Assembly: GCF_001577775.1 (NCBI RefSeq)
Contig: NZ_CP010835.1
Span: 558,001 to 622,000, forward strand
Direction: 5' to 3'
DNA length: 64,000 nt
Source: Pyrococcus kukulkanii
GTDB lineage: Archaea > Methanobacteriota_B > Thermococci > Thermococcales > Thermococcaceae
Shown here: in pieces, positions 1-8,087 of the stretch
Numbering within the stretch: the first letter of the stretch is position 1
Layout of the letters: the number at the start of each line of letters is the position of its first letter
The notes under the pieces: generated by a model
Seen by the model: the letters and a program-made list of their open reading frames with translations, nothing else
Told to the model about the DNA's origin: nothing
Databases searched by the model: none
Program-made: the position numbers and the translations under genes

Positions 1-190
<190 letters not shown>

Positions 191-254
191 TTAATAATTA
201 CCCCATTTTCTTTCGTTGGAGAATACATTTAAATATTGATTTGTTTGGTATTTA

Positions 255-418
255 GCTAGGGAGAGAGTGAGGGAATAGTTAGCCTTGGAAAAGCAGCCGA
301 AATAGCTGGAGTTAGTAAATGGGAAATGATGGAGATTCTGGCTTCAAAAGGCATACCTCTCCAGTATAGTGAGGAGGATCTAAGAGAAGATGTGAAAACC
401 TTGGAGAGATTACTATGA
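255..418 (+). pseudogene. UPF0175-family antitoxin remnant
   Basis: The frame ending at 418 reads SLGKAAEIAGVSKWEMMEIL, then a short tail with LREDVKTLERLL. This is the helix-turn-helix core of UPF0175 antitoxins, the usual partner of DUF3368 PIN toxins. There is no start codon in frame: the residues upstream that resemble the family (ARERVRE, about 255-275) lie in another frame, and stops interrupt the reading. The stop overlaps the start of the toxin remnant at 415 in an ATGA, as in an intact operon. I read it as a decayed antitoxin gene. Confidence 0.6.
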
Positions 419-550
419 TAGTGATAGTAGTCTCTAATTCAGGGCCCCTAATAGCCCTAGCCAAGATTGGAAAGTTAAAGGTTCTAAAGGAACTTTTTTG
501 GTGAGATAATAATTCCAAAGGCCATTTGGTATGTATTTCTCAGAATTTAA
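415..550 (+). pseudogene. DUF3368 PIN-type toxin remnant
   Basis: From ATG 415 the frame reads MIVIVVSNSGPLIALAKIGK and then VLKELFW before a stop at 502. This is the N-terminus of a DUF3368 PIN ribonuclease; the SNSGPLIAL stretch corresponds to the metal-binding N-terminal motif. A one-base shift in the T-run near 493-499 restores GEIIIPKAIWY, typical of the next segment, but that frame stops at 548-550. The rest of the toxin (over 100 codons) is missing. With the antitoxin remnant it forms a dead TA pair. The intact homologue is at 3761-4228. Confidence 0.6.
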
Positions 551-646
551 GTCTAAACTCAGCTGATCAAAATTCTCCAGTAGTTTTAAGATGTGATGTT
601 CCCGTGTTCACTTAATTTAAACACTATATAGTAATGAACCCATGTT

Positions 647-688
647 TTGTTAAACAATCAATAATTTTTTATATGGTTGTTTAACAAC
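647..688 (+). promoter_or_regulatory. AbiE promoter with two palindromic operators
   Basis: Two related inverted repeats, TTGTTAAACAA (647-657) and GTTGTTTAACAAC (676-688), flank a TATA-like stretch (about 664-673) just before the ATG at 696. Their centres lie 30 bp apart, about three helical turns. AbiEi antitoxins are known to repress their own promoter by binding inverted repeats, so autoregulation is the natural reading. The repeats are directly visible; the binding is inferred. Confidence 0.65.
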
Positions 689-695
689 TTGAAAC

Positions 696-1337
696 ATGAG
701 ACAACTTGCAATTAGGTATGTAGTCTCAAGATTTGGAGGAAATGCTATTACAAAAGAGGAGCTGAAAGATATTAGTAAGAGGTTTGGCATTGATATTGAC
801 TATTTTGTCAACTACATGCTATCTCAAGGCTACATAATCAGAATCTTAAGGGGCGTGTACTATGTTAGAACTATTGAAGAAATCGGGTTAAAACTGGCTC
901 CTAACGTGTTTAGAGTTATTGCCAAAGGCCTCAACAAGCTCAAGTTAAGGTGGTACTACGGGTTGTTCACTGCCCTGAGGCTAAATGGCATAACCCACGA
1001 ATACTTCAACACAATATTTGTTCTCAATGATAAAGTAGTTCGATCAAAAACCGTTGAAATTCTTGGAGAAAACGTCAAATTCATAAAAATAAAACCTGAT
1101 CTAGCCTCTTTTGGGATAATTAAAAGTGATGAGGTAAGGTTCTCAGATCTTGAAAAAACGATCTTGGACTTCGTATATCTCTCAAGGTACAACAAGAAAC
1201 TCAAACCACGCGCAGAGGGAGTTTTAGTAGAATACAAAGACAAGATTAACTGGGTTATCCTGTGTAATTATTTACAAAAATATCCAAAAAGCGTACAAAG
1301 GGAGGTTTTAAAGTATGAACGAGAGGGAATTTGCTGA
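696..1337 (+). CDS. AbiEi-like antitoxin / transcriptional regulator
   Basis: A 213-residue protein with an N-terminal winged-helix-like segment (about residues 10-60: KEELKDISKRFGIDIDYFVN, then ILRGVYYVRTIEEIG) and an alpha/beta C-terminal domain ending in a helical part (DLEKTILDFVYLS). This layout is that of AbiEi antitoxins of type IV toxin-antitoxin systems. The next gene overlaps it by 23 bases and encodes an AbiEii nucleotidyltransferase, which supports the assignment strongly. Two palindromes sit at its promoter, consistent with self-repression. The family call rests on fold layout and context rather than on a unique motif. Confidence 0.7.
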   Translation: MRQLAIRYVVSRFGGNAITKEELKDISKRFGIDIDYFVNYMLSQGYIIRILRGVYYVRTIEEIGLKLAPNVFRVIAKGLNKLKLRWYYGLFTALRLNGITHEYFNTIFVLNDKVVRSKTVEILGENVKFIKIKPDLASFGIIKSDEVRFSDLEKTILDFVYLSRYNKKLKPRAEGVLVEYKDKINWVILCNYLQKYPKSVQREVLKYEREGIC

Positions 1338-2263
1338 ATTCATAGTCCAAAAAACTGGAATTAAAAAGAGAGACCTTATACGAAAGGATATAATCCTTCA
1401 CTCAATCTTGAGAGAGTTGTACTCAAACGATTACTTTTCTGATAGCTATCTCTTCAAAGGAGGGACATGCCTAATTAAATGTTATCTCGGCTACTACCGC
1501 TTTAGTGTTGATCTGGATTTCACAAGTAGAAATCCTCAAATGTGGCTGGAACTTTCAAGACGAAACCGGGAAAGGGAACTCAAAGCTGAAGCTATAAAAC
1601 TTGCAGAGCTAATTGAGGGTATTGCCAACAAAAGGAGTCTAGAATTTAAAGCAGATTTGAGGGACAGGAATTATGTAGAATTTGGGGGAGGCTCAAGGAT
1701 GATCACCTTTAAGCTGTATTATCCTGAAGAGGTGATGCGCGAAATGATAAAGATTCAAGTTAACTTCGTAGAAACGCTGCTTTTTGAGCCTAAAAAAAGT
1801 CAGTGCTAAATCCTTACTTTCAGAAGTCAAACTAAATGATGAGGAGAAAGTATATTTCTTTGAGTTCCTTGAAGATTATTCTGATGTCGTTGTTTCTGCA
1901 TATGATCTCCGAGAAATCCTAACAGAGAAAGTCAGGGCACTTTTAACTCGAAAGAATTTGAAATTCAGGGACATCTACGACTTATATTATCTTGAAAAAG
2001 AAGCGGGTCTAAGGGTTGAAGATTATACTGAGGAGATAGCTCAAAAGCTTTTATTTGCACTGAAATTTGAAAGGTACTCCATTAACTTTCAAAAGACCAT
2101 AGATTCATTGTCGTTCCTTGATACCACTTCAGCAAAAGATGAATTATTTTTGCTGAATGCTTCCTTTAATGTCGAAGATTTCAAAAAGTTTTTAGAAAGG
2201 TTACGCGACCACATTTTAAACAATTTAGGCAAAATCAGAAATGTAGAGCCAACAACCGCGTAG
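1315..2263 (+). pseudogene. AbiEii-like nucleotidyltransferase toxin, frameshifted
   Basis: Two frames together cover one AbiEii protein of about 315 residues. Frame one (1315-1809) carries the nucleotidyltransferase motif: LFKGGTCLIKCYLGYYRF followed by SVDLDFT (GG...S-D-D core). Frame two (to 2263) carries the second conserved part, ILTEKVRALLTRKNLKFRDI followed by YDLYYL. The frames meet at an A7 run (about 1794-1800): six A would restore one reading frame, giving EPKKVSAKSLLSEV. As written, translation ends after KKSQC and the toxin lacks its C-terminal half. Either the toxin is inactivated or the run length is a sequencing error. The family NTPase-type toxin modifies nucleic-acid or translation targets; the specific target cannot be read here. 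Confidence 0.75.
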
Positions 2264-2381
2264 TAGATTTACAGAGATCAAACAACGAGAAGTGAGGCAT
2301 TAAGGCAGTAAAGGGATCTATATAACAAGATCGAGAATGCCACGAAAGGTGGTAGAGACGCTCAAGTTTTTGGTTTAATCC

Positions 2382-2588
2382 TCACTCCTCAACCTCCTCC
2401 AAGAGCCTTTTGACAGCCTCTTTTTCTAATTTGGCCTCTTCTTCATCTAAAAATGAGTATTCAACTCCAAGTAGATCTAAAAGAAATGCCAGCTTTTCTG
2501 CATCAAGCTTGAGAAACTCAGCAGCTTTCTCGAACGTTATCTGATGGGAAACCAATAGGTTCAACACTTGATACACTTCTTTCTGCAT
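2382..2588 (-). CDS. UPF0175-family antitoxin, duplicated copy without toxin
   Basis: A 68-residue protein; ATG at 2588 follows an AGGTGA ribosome site. Most of it (LLVSHQITFEKAAEFLKLDA onward) is almost identical to the antitoxin at 4212-4484, including at DNA level over about 2394-2565. UPF0175 proteins are small HTH antitoxins paired with DUF3368 PIN toxins. No toxin lies beside this copy; downstream is the AbiEii stop region. The N-terminus is shorter than in the other copy. It may still neutralise the toxin made at 3761-4228, or it may be a passive duplicate. Confidence 0.6.
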   Translation of the reverse strand: MQKEVYQVLNLLVSHQITFEKAAEFLKLDAEKLAFLLDLLGVEYSFLDEEEAKLEKEAVKRLLEEVEE

Positions 2589-2696
2589 ATTTTTCACCTG
2601 GGTTAATAAGATAAAAACTCGAAATTTGGTCAACAATCGTTTTAGGAGAAGGAGGAGGGAATAATATATGGGCGGAATTTTAACCGAGAGATAGTC

Positions 2697-2850
2697 ACTT
2701 AACCATGACAGCCCAGAACCTCTTAGCGTTCTCCTTGAGCTTCCTTTCATAGTCAGAGTACACCTTCACTTCCCCAAAGACCTCCCCTCCCAGAAGTCTA
2801 ATCTCCCTGGGAGTGTATATATTGAGCCCATCGTTAACGAAGAACGCCCC
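2697..2850 (-). pseudogene. duplicated 3' end of the SAM methyltransferase gene
   Basis: These bases match 4570-4723 almost exactly (the C-terminus of the methyltransferase at 4568-5311, including the segment encoding NIYTPREIRLLGGEVFGEVK). Only about 50 codons are present, with no start. It stands in the same order and orientation relative to the UPF0175 copy as in the intact locus, so one event duplicated both. The similarity ends sharply near 2850, just before the DUF104/PIN pair. Confidence 0.8.
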
Positions 2851-2895
2851 AAAACCTTAAATCTTCCAATGATAGAATTCCTCATGGTGGGAGTT

Positions 2896-3084
2896 GTGCA
2901 AGTTATTGAGGCAATTTATGAGGATGGAGTGTTAAAGCCCCTGAAAAAGCTAAAGCTCAAAGAGCACTCAAAGGTCATCATCAAGATAATAGATGTTGAG
3001 AAAATCTTGGATTCCATGGTTATCGAGAAAGTTGAGGGCATAGATTATAAGAGGCTTAAGGAGGCTTATTATGAATCACTCTGA
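2896..3084 (+). CDS. DUF104-family (AF2212/PG0164-like) antitoxin
   Basis: A 62-residue protein reading VQVIEAIYEDGVLKPLKKLK, then LKEHSKVIIKI, the signature of the DUF104 beta-barrel antitoxins that pair with PIN toxins. I prefer GTG 2896 as start because it gives the usual family N-terminus and has GGTGGGA just upstream; in-frame ATG 2884 and a start at 2869 are alternatives. It overlaps the next gene (PIN toxin) by 14 bases, as TA pairs do. The left neighbour is the duplicated methyltransferase fragment. Confidence 0.75.
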   Translation: MQVIEAIYEDGVLKPLKKLKLKEHSKVIIKIIDVEKILDSMVIEKVEGIDYKRLKEAYYESL

Positions 3085-3538
3085 AGTCTTTGTAGATTCT
3101 TCTGTTCTGGTAGGATTAAACCTCGGTGATGAGAGAGCAAAGGCATTAGTGAAGTCGTTGATTGAAAGAGGGTTTACCTTAGTTATAAACCCAATCGTTT
3201 TCTCTGAAACAGTATACAAAGTTATGTTTACATTAGCCATTCGGGATGGATTGAAGGGTGTTTATGATCTCAAAAAGCACTTGGATAGATATGCCTGGGT
3301 TTATGGAAAAGTCAGAGAATCGATCGAGCAACTGATAAAGAATGGCCTCTTGAGGGTAGTTGAAATCAACTGGGAGATACTAAGGTTATCTGCAGAAATT
3401 GGGGAGAAATACGCTCTTTTAACCAACGATGCAATAATAGTTGCCACCTGCAAATATTACGGGATTAAGAGAATAGCTACTTTCGATGAAGACTTTAAGG
3501 AAGTCGATTTTCTTGAAGTTATCGCATCGCCGTTATAG
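3071..3538 (+). CDS. PIN-domain ribonuclease toxin (VapC-like)
   Basis: A 155-residue protein with PIN acidic positions: VFVDSSVLVGL (D near residue 9), FSETVYKVMF (E near 45), LLTNDAIIVATCKYYGIKRI (D near 118) and ATFDEDF (D near 137). PIN toxins cut RNA with Mg2+ or Mn2+ and are held by the upstream antitoxin, here the overlapping DUF104 protein. Length and motif spacing are normal, so it seems intact. The RNA target cannot be told from the sequence. Confidence 0.8.
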   Translation: MNHSEVFVDSSVLVGLNLGDERAKALVKSLIERGFTLVINPIVFSETVYKVMFTLAIRDGLKGVYDLKKHLDRYAWVYGKVRESIEQLIKNGLLRVVEINWEILRLSAEIGEKYALLTNDAIIVATCKYYGIKRIATFDEDFKEVDFLEVIASPL

Positions 3539-3546
3539 CGGACACA

Positions 3547-3760
3547 TTACCTTTGTTCAGCCTGCGGGCCCGGCCTAAAGTCACCTCTACCCGCCCAACC
3601 TGGCTCGGGGTTATCGGTTGAGAGGACGCCTAACAGCACCATCCTCCCAATAACGGGAGGACACGCAAAACTCATTCTAAGAAGGGTTTTCGCTGATTCA
3701 AGGCCCGCTAGGCAGTTTACTGTATCCCCACCCTGAAGGGCAAGGGTAATTAAGATTTTT
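3547..3760 (-). mobile_element. probable relic of an IS605-type tnpB 3' end
   Basis: This GC-rich patch sits between the two PIN genes in otherwise AT-rich DNA. The minus frame reads LRMSFACPPVIGRMVLLGVL and STDNPEPGWAGRGDF, then a stop at 3547. I think this resembles the low-complexity C-terminal tails of Thermococcales IS200/IS605 TnpB proteins, but I cannot confirm it without a search. There is no catalytic TnpB core. In such elements the tnpB 3' end overlaps the omega RNA, which would explain the GC richness and the hairpin potential (for example CCTCCC AATA ACGGGAGG near 3644-3661). Confidence 0.35.
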
Positions 3761-4228
3761 TCAAGATTGCTCCCCAAGAATTTCAAAGAACAGTTCTTTT
3801 TTGATTCTAAAGCCAACTTTAGTTAGCTCTTTAAAAAGCTCTTTAGGTTCAAACTCGACTAGGCCAAGATCTTTTAGAAGCCTTAAGATACCCAGCGTTC
3901 CGATGACTTTAACATTTTCACCCCTAGCAACTTTTCTAGCTTTTAAATCGTCCAAAACTACCCAGCAATTGTTTATCTTTGCCAGAACAATCGCTTCGAT
4001 TTCTCCTCTGTGCAAGCCTGGGATATTCTCCGCATTTACTTCAAGAACTTTGATCTTTCCTGTCTTAACTAATTCCCTAATTTTCTTTGAAACTTCGTCA
4101 TTCTTTACCATAACTTCTTCATAAACTGCCTTCGGGATAATAACATCGCTAAAGATTCCAAAAATTTTGTCTAGATATCCCAGCTTTCCTAAAGAGATTA
4201 GAGGCGATGTATTAAAGATTGCCTTCAC
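3761..4228 (-). CDS. DUF3368 PIN-domain toxin
   Basis: A 155-residue protein beginning MKAIFNTSPLISLGKLGYLD, with IIPKAVYEEV, an acidic HRGEIEAIVLA segment (E near residue 77) and VVLDDLKARKVA (D near 93). These are the conserved blocks of DUF3368 PIN ribonucleases. It lies downstream of, and overlaps by 17 bases, the UPF0175 antitoxin at 4212-4484, the standard partnership. It appears intact, unlike the remnant at 415-550. GC-rich IS-like sequence follows its stop. Confidence 0.8.
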   Translation of the reverse strand: MKAIFNTSPLISLGKLGYLDKIFGIFSDVIIPKAVYEEVMVKNDEVSKKIRELVKTGKIKVLEVNAENIPGLHRGEIEAIVLAKINNCWVVLDDLKARKVARGENVKVIGTLGILRLLKDLGLVEFEPKELFKELTKVGFRIKKELFFEILGEQS

Positions 4229-4484
4229 TTCCCAGCTCCTCCAAGAGCCTTTTGACAGCCTCTTTTTCTAATTTGGCCTCTTCCTCATCTAAAAATGAGT
4301 ATTCAACTCCAAGTAGATCTAAAAGAAATGCCAGCTTTTCTGCATCAAGCTTGAGAAACTCAGCAGCTTTTTCAAATGTTATTTGGTGAGAAACGAGTAA
4401 CCCCAACACCTTAAAAAACTTCTCCTTTTCCTCGTAAGTCTTAAAGAGAGGAAATTCCCAAACAACTTTCTCTATCTCCTGCAT
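4212..4484 (-). CDS. UPF0175-family antitoxin
   Basis: A 90-residue protein starting MQEIEKVVWEF, with the HTH-like block LLVSHQITFEKAAEFLKLDA and an acidic helical C-terminus (EEEAKLEKEAVKRLLEELG). It pairs with the DUF3368 toxin downstream (17-base overlap). The ATG at 4484 directly follows GGGAGGT; that spacing is unusually tight, so an upstream GTG or TTG (to 4511) is possible. A truncated near-identical copy lies at 2382-2588. Confidence 0.75.
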   Translation of the reverse strand: MQEIEKVVWEFPLFKTYEEKEKFFKVLGLLVSHQITFEKAAEFLKLDAEKLAFLLDLLGVEYSFLDEEEAKLEKEAVKRLLEELGSEGNL

Positions 4485-4567
4485 ACCTCCCACTAAGACT
4501 AGGTAAATCAATCAGTAAATAAAAACATTTTGACTAAATAGCTATAAGCTCCTTCTCACTCAGTGAG

Positions 4568-5311
4568 TCACTTGACCATAACGGCCCAGAACCTCTTAGC
4601 GTTCTCCCTGAGCTTCCTTTCATAGTCAGAGTACACCTTCACTTCCCCAAAGACCTCCCCTCCCAGAAGTCTAATCTCCCTGGGAGTGTATATATTAAGC
4701 TCATCGTTAACGAAGAATGCTCTAACATCACCGTTCGGCCTTAAAATCTGCACGAGCCTCTTGAACCTAACCTTCTGCACTCCAGGCAAAACCTCCCTCC
4801 AGTCCGTGATTATAAGCCTCTCCTCTCCATGAACCTCGTCCCACACGAAGGGGCCCAGATTCCTCACCACGAACCACTGGGGGAAGTCAGCTACGAACAC
4901 TCCGCCCGGCCTTAGGGCTTCATGAACTTTTCTAAACAGTATCATTAGCTCATCCTCGTTAAAATAGGTGATGCTCGAGAAGAGCATCGTTACAGCATCG
5001 AACTCTTCCCTGAAGTTAATCTCAAGGGCATTTCCTTGAATGAACTTGACCTTATCTGTTTTCCTGCGGGCAACTTCAAGCATCTCCTCGTGGAGGTCAA
5101 TGCCGGTAACGTTGTAACCTCTATTAGCGAGTTCAACTGTTGGTATTCCCGTTCCACAGGCCAAATCCAAAACATCTCGAACTTCCCTCTTAGCGTCTTT
5201 CCTGAAGATCTCCTCAAGGAAATCAACTTCCCTCGATATCTCCTGGGCCCTCCTCCTGTATATTGAGTCGTAATACTTAGCCAAGACCGTATAAAGCTCG
5301 TGCATGTGCAT
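4568..5311 (-). CDS. class I SAM-dependent methyltransferase
   Basis: A 247-residue protein with motif I VLDLACGTGIPTVELANRGY (about residues 46-65), motif II GIDLHEEMLEVARR, motif III KFIQGNALEI, and motif IV-like FDAVTMLFSSITYF. It is close to the P. horikoshii methyltransferase PH1305 as I remember its sequence. The substrate is not known. Starts at ATG 5311 or 5305 are equally possible. Its last 50 codons are duplicated at 2697-2850. It lies upstream of the UPF0175/DUF3368 pair but is separated by about 80 bp, so a functional link is not implied. Confidence 0.85.
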   Translation of the reverse strand: MHMHELYTVLAKYYDSIYRRRAQEISREVDFLEEIFRKDAKREVRDVLDLACGTGIPTVELANRGYNVTGIDLHEEMLEVARRKTDKVKFIQGNALEINFREEFDAVTMLFSSITYFNEDELMILFRKVHEALRPGGVFVADFPQWFVVRNLGPFVWDEVHGEERLIITDWREVLPGVQKVRFKRLVQILRPNGDVRAFFVNDELNIYTPREIRLLGGEVFGEVKVYSDYERKLRENAKRFWAVMVK

Positions 5312-5446
5312 GAATTAAACTTCATCTTTAAATATCTTTGGCCTTAAAATCTGCCCGAAACATTTTGCACTCCCGTAAAAAGGGACAGGTTGTGATACAA
5401 AAATGTTTATATATGTGTATTCAATTATGTATTCAGGTGTCGTATT

Positions 5447-5668
5447 ATGGAAGTTGTTAGTTTTAGGATCCCAAAGAAGCTCAAGAAAAGCATGAAGGAA
5501 GTTGACATTAACTGGAGTGAGGAGATTAGGAAGTTTATTGAGGCCAAGGTCAGGGAGTACAAAAGGAGGAAAGCATTGGAGGAGATTGATGCAATGCTCT
5601 CAAACCTTCCAAAAGCCGAAAAAGGAACTGCAAAAAGATACGTGAGGGAGGATCGTGATAGTAATTGA
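5447..5668 (+). CDS. vapB: VapB-type antitoxin
   Basis: A 73-residue protein: MEVVSFRIPKKLKKSMKEVD, then INWSEEIRKFIEAKVREYKR. The beta strand followed by two helices is a ribbon-helix-helix DNA-binding fold. It overlaps the PIN gene at 5655 by 14 bases, so this is a VapBC pair. A TATA-like TTTATATATG lies about 35 bp upstream (5405-5414). The acidic/basic C-terminus is the part that usually blocks the toxin. Autoregulation is expected for the family; I see no clear operator palindrome. Confidence 0.8.
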   Translation: MEVVSFRIPKKLKKSMKEVDINWSEEIRKFIEAKVREYKRRKALEEIDAMLSNLPKAEKGTAKRYVREDRDSN

Positions 5669-6062
5669 TGCATCTTCCCTTGCCAAGTACATACTAAGGG
5701 AGGAAAACTGGGAGAAGGTTAGAGGATACCTCCTAGATGAACCCTATTCCTTAACATTGGCCCTAGCTGAAATCTCAAATGCTATTTGGAAACATCACAC
5801 ACTATACAAGAGGATTTCTAGAAAAGAAGTTGAGATAATGTTTACTGCGTTGAAAAAGCTCAGGGAGGATGTGGTGATTTTTGAACCGTTCGAGAATTAC
5901 CTTGGCATGGCAATGGACATATCAATGAGCGAGAGGATTCCTATTTATGATGCCCTCTATTTAGCCCAGGCGAAGAGATATGGAGTCCCCCTTTTAACAA
6001 GTGATGAAAGGCAATGGGATGTTGCACTCAAACTCGGGATTAAAGCTAGGTACATTGAATAA
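5655..6062 (+). CDS. vapC: VapC PIN-domain ribonuclease toxin
   Basis: A 135-residue PIN protein with all four acidic positions: MIVIDASSLAKYIL (D5), LALAEISNAIW (E near 37), IPIYDALYLAQAKRYG (D near 97) and LLTSDERQWDVA (D near 115). It should cut RNA with divalent metal and be neutralised by the overlapping VapB. Its 3' end overlaps the convergent aminotransferase gene by 17 bases. The gene looks intact. Confidence 0.85.
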   Translation: MIVIDASSLAKYILREENWEKVRGYLLDEPYSLTLALAEISNAIWKHHTLYKRISRKEVEIMFTALKKLREDVVIFEPFENYLGMAMDISMSERIPIYDALYLAQAKRYGVPLLTSDERQWDVALKLGIKARYIE

Positions 6063-7011
6063 CCTCTTTCAAAATCTTAAGGAGGATATCGTTCTCCTCG
6101 GGCCTCCTAACGGAGAACCTTACGAACTCGGGGAGGCCGAAGCTACTGCAGTCCCTAACCAAGATGCCCCTAGACTTAACCCTCTCGACGAATTCTTTGG
6201 CGTTTCCAACCCTCATTATGAAGAAGTTAGCATCACTCCTAACTCCCAGTTCCCTCTCCAGCCGAGATTTCTCCTTCCATATTAGGGGCATTGTCCTCTT
6301 CAGGTGCTCAAACCCATCCTCAAGCAGGAACTCAAGGAAGGCAACTCCCGTAGAGCCTATGCTCCAAGGCATCCTGACGCTCCTGAAGTACTCCGGGAAT
6401 CCGATGACGTAGCCCACCCTAATCCCAGGTAGCCCGTAGCTCTTTGTGAACGTCCTCAGCTTCACTATGCTCTCCCCTTCGGGACTTTCTGGCCTTTTAA
6501 CGAAGTCTATGAAGGCCTCATCTAGGATTAACAGAGAATTTGTATCTTCAACGGCATCAATTAAAGGCTTCAGCTCCCTAACCCCGTAGAATTTTCCATC
6601 CGGATTATTGGGGTTGCAGAAGAAAACCACTGAACCTTGAGTCACAAGCTTGGCAAGCTCCCCAGGATCGTTTGGCCCCTTAACTACCTCAGCCCCGAAT
6701 ATCCTCGAGACCCTCTCGTACTCTTCGTAGGTGTGCCTCGGAATTATCACGGTTTTACCCTTGAGGGTTGGGCCCAGGAGGTACAAAGCTTCGGTTATCC
6801 CGGCCGTTACCGTCACCTCCTCCCCAACGAGATCACTAAGCTTCTCTTCAAGCTCGTCCCAGTAAGGGTACCTCCCGCTTATCTCCTTGGCCCTCTCGAA
6901 CATATCCTCTACCCACTCCGGAGGATAGGGGTTCACAGAGGCCGAGAAGTCTATCAGTCCCTCTTCTCTAGCCCCGCCGTGCTTGGCCTTGAAGTTTACC
7001 GGCTCGAGCAT
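6046..7011 (-). CDS. PLP aminotransferase of the CobD/HisC type (probable threonine-phosphate decarboxylase)
   Basis: A 321-residue fold-type I PLP enzyme. The N-terminus KAKHGGAREEGLIDFSASVN followed by PYPP is the HGG/DFS-N-P signature of CobD-like L-threonine-O-3-phosphate decarboxylases. FFCNPNNPDGK, LLILDEAFIDF and the PLP lysine in TFTKSYGLPGIRVGY follow in order. CobD makes the aminopropanol part of cobamides; HisC makes histidinol phosphate, and the two are hard to tell apart. ATG 7011 has a good GGGAGGGG site; an in-frame start at 7038 seems less likely. No other cobalamin genes are in the window. Confidence 0.75.
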   Translation of the reverse strand: MLEPVNFKAKHGGAREEGLIDFSASVNPYPPEWVEDMFERAKEISGRYPYWDELEEKLSDLVGEEVTVTAGITEALYLLGPTLKGKTVIIPRHTYEEYERVSRIFGAEVVKGPNDPGELAKLVTQGSVVFFCNPNNPDGKFYGVRELKPLIDAVEDTNSLLILDEAFIDFVKRPESPEGESIVKLRTFTKSYGLPGIRVGYVIGFPEYFRSVRMPWSIGSTGVAFLEFLLEDGFEHLKRTMPLIWKEKSRLERELGVRSDANFFIMRVGNAKEFVERVKSRGILVRDCSSFGLPEFVRFSVRRPEENDILLKILKEVIQCT

Positions 7012-7061
7012 GCTACCCCTCCCTGAATATCCTCTCAATCACGGGGTCAAAAATGTAGTAT

Positions 7062-8087
7062 CTACCCCCCCTTCTTTTCAACATAGCCAGACTTTACGAG
7101 GTTCTCCAAGAGCTTTGAAAAGTTTGAATCGTTTATATAGCCGAGCTTAAGCGTTACATAATCCCTTACATCCCTCCACCGGGAGTATCCAAGGGCTATA
7201 GCCTTGAGCATGATCCTGTAGCGAGGGCTGTACGAGAAGAGCCTCGAGAGTTCGCTTTCGACTATAGCCTTGGCCTCCCTGAAGACTTCTTCCAAAGCCT
7301 TATCGTGCCCTAACCCTCTCGCCACCCTTAGGTAGCCATAGAGGGTCAGCCAGCCAACAACGCCATCAAATGTGCTGACGGCATCTTCAAGCTCCTCCTC
7401 TTTAGTTCTCATGCCAGCTTCACTGAACCCACTCTTCAAGAATTCAAGGCTCAAATCCTGGGAGAACCTGCTTAAAACTACGTCATGATGGTACCTCCCG
7501 AAGAGGGGAGCTCTTGGATCGTCAAACCTAAGGAAGTCGAAGAGCATTCCAACCTCAGAGCCAGTTAGGATGAAAGTCAGGTTCTCAAGGTTGTCAACCG
7601 CGTAGGCCAAAATACCATCGTAGCGGGTTGCTCCCCCAAATCTTAAGTACTGAGCCTCGTCGAACGCTATAATAAACCTTCCGTACTCGTTTAGTGCCTC
7701 AAGCAACTCGACTATTGAGAAATCCTTTGCAATCTCAACCCTAACGCCAGAAATCGTTATGCCTTTAACGTTCCTTAGAAGCATCTTTAATTCCTCTAAG
7801 AGCCTCTTCCTGCCACTGAGTGATGACAATAACATCCTGCCAATCACGTACCTGTTCACGGAGGAGAACTCAGAGTAGGTTTCTCTAACGTCGACCTTTA
7901 TTGATGGATACTCAATTTCATTAAGCACGACGTTCAGCAGTGAGCTCTTGCCGAGTCTCCTAGAACCCAGGATTAGAATGAGCCTTTCTCCTCTATCAAT
8001 TGCCTTCATAACATCTTCCAGCTCATTTTCCCTGTCAAATAACTCCTCCCTTTTCGTTTTTGGGTGGGGGAGAATAACAACTTGCAC
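7062..8087 (-). CDS. archaeal AAA-type ATPase (ATPase_2 family)
   Basis: A 341-residue protein starting PHPKTKREELFDRENELEDV, with Walker A ILGSRRLGKSSLLNVV (about residues 40-55), Walker B FIIAFDEAQYL (about 139-149) and sensor-like FILTGSEVGML. The C-terminal part (after residue 260) is a winged-helix-like domain. This family is expanded in Pyrococcus, and its roles are mostly unknown. The start chosen is GTG 8087, inside a short repeated motif (see the regulatory entry), so translation may begin at a later codon. It does not form an obvious operon with the aminotransferase 50 bp downstream. Confidence 0.8.
   Translation of the reverse strand: MQVVILPHPKTKREELFDRENELEDVMKAIDRGERLILILGSRRLGKSSLLNVVLNEIEYPSIKVDVRETYSEFSSVNRYVIGRMLLSSLSGRKRLLEELKMLLRNVKGITISGVRVEIAKDFSIVELLEALNEYGRFIIAFDEAQYLRFGGATRYDGILAYAVDNLENLTFILTGSEVGMLFDFLRFDDPRAPLFGRYHHDVVLSRFSQDLSLEFLKSGFSEAGMRTKEEELEDAVSTFDGVVGWLTLYGYLRVARGLGHDKALEEVFREAKAIVESELSRLFSYSPRYRIMLKAIALGYSRWRDVRDYVTLKLGYINDSNFSKLLENLVKSGYVEKKGG

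Noticed and set aside
312-518. Minus-strand 68-codon frame
   Set aside because: It is the shadow of the UPF0175/DUF3368 remnants, whose motifs are on the plus strand.
1784-1810. Programmed frameshift in AbiEii
   Set aside because: The shift needed is +1 at A7, whereas known poly-A slippage favours -1; decay or run-length error is simpler.
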